Of a stretch of DNA of 64,000 nucleotides, positions 62,105 to 64,000 are shown in pieces. The stretch covers positions 1 through 64,000 of the forward strand of contig JACKPV010000034.1 in NCBI GenBank assembly GCA_024233305.1. Reading direction: 5' to 3'. Both the position numbers and the translations under genes were made by a program. Every line of letters begins with the position of its first letter. The stretch's first letter is position 1. This stretch comes from Verrucomicrobiales bacterium. GTDB lineage: Bacteria > Verrucomicrobiota > Verrucomicrobiia > Limisphaerales > J093. The notes under the pieces were generated by a model. That model saw nothing but the letters and a program-made list of their open reading frames with translations. It was not told the origin of the DNA and did no database searches.

Positions 62105-62773
62105 ATGACCAACGGTTCCGATCAGATCACGGTGATTGCGGTGGAGGACGATACCGCCTACTCGGCCGTGCTTCGCCGCGTGCTCGAACAGGTGGGCCGG
62201 TTCCGCTGGGACGGGTCCTTCGCCAATCCCGTCCGTTTTCTCACCGCGCTGCCCGGACTCCACGCGGACGTCTTCCTCCTGGACATCCACATGCCGCGGC
62301 TTTCCGGGCTCGAGTGCATCCGGGAAATCAAGCAGTGCCTGCCCGAGGCCCGGGTTCTGATGATCTCGGTCCACGACGACGATGACTATGTCCTCAAAGC
62401 CTTTCTCGACGGCGCCGACGGTTATCTCCTGAAGGATTCGAGCCCGGATCAGATCGTCGAAGCGATCCACGACGCCCGGCGTGGCGGCGCCCCGATGTCA
62501 CCGTCCATTGCCCGCAAGGTGGTCGGCATCCTGGGCCGGCTCCAACCCGGGGAAACCGCGCCGAAGCCACCAAGCTCTTCCAAGGCCGCTGTGGAAGCTC
62601 TCAGCACCCGCGAGACCGAAGTGCTCGAACTCCTCGCCAAAGGCCGGCGCTACACGGAGATCGCCTCGGAGATCAGCGTCTCGCTCGACACCGTAAAGAC
62701 CCACATCCGGAACATCTACCGGAAACTTGAGGTCCGAAACAAAGCCGAAGCCATCTCCCTGCTGCTGGGTTGA
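62105..62773 (+). CDS. LuxR/NarL-family response regulator
   Basis: This is a 222-residue response regulator. The receiver domain has the acidic pair in AVEDDTAYS, phospho-Asp60 in VFLLDIHMPRLSG, and the conserved Lys in GYLLKDSSPDQIVEAI. The C-terminal LuxR helix-turn-helix is LSTRETEVLELLAKGRRYTE, then SVSLDTVKTHIRNIYRKLEV. It is the likely partner of the upstream kinase. The ATG is close to the end of R3 copy B, so its promoter or leader includes R3 sequence unless it is read through from the kinase gene. Confidence 0.92.
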   Translation: MTNGSDQITVIAVEDDTAYSAVLRRVLEQVGRFRWDGSFANPVRFLTALPGLHADVFLLDIHMPRLSGLECIREIKQCLPEARVLMISVHDDDDYVLKAFLDGADGYLLKDSSPDQIVEAIHDARRGGAPMSPSIARKVVGILGRLQPGETAPKPPSSSKAAVEALSTRETEVLELLAKGRRYTEIASEISVSLDTVKTHIRNIYRKLEVRNKAEAISLLLG

Positions 62774-62979
62774 TCCGCTTCTGCTCCTGGAGGGGCGAGA
62801 TCCGGGAGCCCCTGAATGCACCTTTCCCCCCCGGCCACCGCAACCCGCAGACTCACGAAACCCAAGCCCGCGTTCCCAGGTCAGGGCCCTCCCGCGCCTG
62901 GCGATCCTCTCCGGATCGAACTCAGGGCTCGCAGCGCTCCGTCCTCCGGATCGCCTCGACCTCGAATTCCCGTGTAAAA

Positions 62980-62996
62980 TCACCCTTTCGGGGGAT
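62980..62996 (+). promoter_or_regulatory. shared 17-nt dyad TCACCCTTTCGGGGGAT, site 2
   Basis: It is identical to 57384-57400 and extends here to an 18-base dyad, ATCACCC-TTTC-GGGGGAT. It ends 114 bases upstream of the methyltransferase ATG, in a 337-bp gap without a gene. It is a candidate operator for the adjacent regulator. Confidence 0.45.
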
Positions 62997-63110
62997 GGTG
63001 GTCCTTGGCGGTTGTCTTCACCTTCATCACGGCAGGCCTGCGAGGCTGTGCGGAAGATCGCCTCGGCCTGTTGTGCCCGCACGGCGGAAGACTGTTGCCA
63101 CCTCTTTTGC

Positions 63111-64000
63111 ATGAACCACCACTGTGAATTCGCGGCATCGCTCCTGGCCAAAGGCGGCCCTGAGCGGGAGGACTATCCTGAACTCGACGCGTGGGTTGCC
63201 GAGCTCGGCGACCACCTGCGGTGTGGTCGGATTTCCCAGGAGGAACTCGCCCGGGTGATCAAGGTCCTGGGCGACGCCTTCTCCGTCCACACGATGCAGG
63301 GTCACGCCTTTCAGAAGCCCCATGGATACCCGGGCGACTTTGAGATCATTGACCGGATCTACCAGCGTTACGAATCGAGCCAGCCCCACCTCACGAAATG
63401 GGACCGCTACTGGCAAAGCCACCCGGCAGCGGAGGCCGTTCGCAACCGGGTTGACTACTTCGGCGAGCAGCTCCGCTCGCACGAGGAACGCAAAGCTCCC
63501 GACGGAATCCGGGTGTTGAATCTCGCCAGCGGCCCGGGGCGCGACATGCTCCACTTCTTCCGAAACAACCCGACGACCCGGGCCGCCATCGATTGCGTTG
63601 AACAGGACGCCAACGCCATTCGCCATGCCCGGGCGCTCTGCAAGGACCACCTGCGCAAGGTCAGCTTCTACCAGCGGAACGTCCTCCGCTTCCAGTCCAC
63701 CAGACCCTACGACCTGATCTGGTCCGCCGGCCTTTTCGATTACTTCAGCGACAAGGCCTTTGTCCTCATGCTGCGCCGACTCAAGTCCATGCTCGCCCCG
63801 GGCGGGGAGATCGTGGTGGGGAACTTCTCTCCGATCAACCCGAGCCGTCACTACATGGAAGTCTTCAACTGGGTGCTGCACCACCGGAGCCCGCACACCC
63901 TCCGGGATCTAGCGATCCGGGCCGGGTTCCCGGCAGACAGCATCGCCATCGGAAGCGAACCGCTGGGAGTGAACTTGTTTCTGCATGCCGGCCCTCGACG
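63111..64000 (+). CDS. PhcB-like SAM methyltransferase, 3' end outside window
   Basis: The reading frame is open from the ATG to the window end (296 residues, C-terminus missing). The segment AFQKPHGYPGDFEIIDRIYQ near residue 67 and AAEAVRNRVDYFGEQL resemble proteins annotated as 3-hydroxypalmitate methyl ester synthases (PhcB family). The SAM-binding core is RVLNLASGPGRDMLHFF near residue 136, with DLIWSAGLFDYFSD and LAPGGEIVVGNFSP later. It follows the regulator by 337 bp on the same strand. A methyl ester signal or lipid product is plausible. A GTG in frame upstream is an alternative start. Confidence 0.8.
   Translation, partial: MNHHCEFAASLLAKGGPEREDYPELDAWVAELGDHLRCGRISQEELARVIKVLGDAFSVHTMQGHAFQKPHGYPGDFEIIDRIYQRYESSQPHLTKWDRYWQSHPAAEAVRNRVDYFGEQLRSHEERKAPDGIRVLNLASGPGRDMLHFFRNNPTTRAAIDCVEQDANAIRHARALCKDHLRKVSFYQRNVLRFQSTRPYDLIWSAGLFDYFSDKAFVLMLRRLKSMLAPGGEIVVGNFSPINPSRHYMEVFNWVLHHRSPHTLRDLAIRAGFPADSIAIGSEPLGVNLFLHAGPR

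Overview
This window is high-GC, densely coded DNA from what looks like a member of the Verrucomicrobiota. That assignment is inferred from gene content. The window has two pseudopilin-like proteins with the FTLIE(M/L)LVVIA start and a late DG motif, two PEP-CTERM-like secreted proteins, a 3-keto-disaccharide hydrolase/ThuA fusion, a sulfatase-modifying-factor-like protein, a Gfo/Idh/MocA oxidoreductase, very large secreted Ig-like proteins, and a beta-propeller sensor kinase. No rRNA, tRNA, CRISPR array or intact transposase was found.

Layout. 0.3-4 kb: a glycyl radical enzyme that matches trans-4-hydroxy-L-proline dehydratase at every active-site position I could compare, with its radical SAM activase. 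4-10.6 kb: a SNF2-type helicase, a GcvR-like ACT protein and a ClC-type chloride transporter. 10.6-18.5 kb: the DUF1080/ThuA fusion, a PEP-CTERM protein, parB, a PfkB kinase, peptide deformylase, and the tlyA-nadK pair. 18.6-25.2 kb: a URO-D/MtaA-like protein, an SUMF1-like protein, a cupin, an FtsX-type permease, and pabB-pabC. 25.3-34.8 kb: an ACT protein, a coiled-coil exported protein, two divergent aminotransferases, xylose isomerase, ferritin and formate-tetrahydrofolate ligase. 34.8-39.3 kb: a LolA-like exported protein, a pseudopilin, an oxidoreductase, nagB and a rhodanese. 39.5-45.6 kb: a minus-strand cluster for uronic-acid polysaccharide breakdown (heparinase II/III-like, unknown secreted protein, SDR, GH88). 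45.8-57.2 kb: two giant secreted proteins around a pseudopilin, a sugar isomerase and a divergent NagB-like protein. 57.4-64 kb: a PEP-CTERM-like protein, a beta-propeller sensor kinase, a LuxR-type regulator and a PhcB-like methyltransferase that runs off the window end.

The intergenic DNA is rich in short non-coding repeats. Family R1 (about 200 bp, five copies) has two REP-like palindromes as inverted ends. Family R2 (about 130 bp) and family R3 (about 110-170 bp) are MITE-like with terminal inverted repeats. There are also two decayed inverted repeats of another type and a spaced GTGAACCTGTCAC array. One R1 copy sits beside a decayed DUF4338/DruA gene. The most interesting functional lead is the 3' end: a sensor kinase, a response regulator and a fatty-acid-signal-type methyltransferase, with the same 17-nt dyad ahead of the genes on both sides of the two-component pair.
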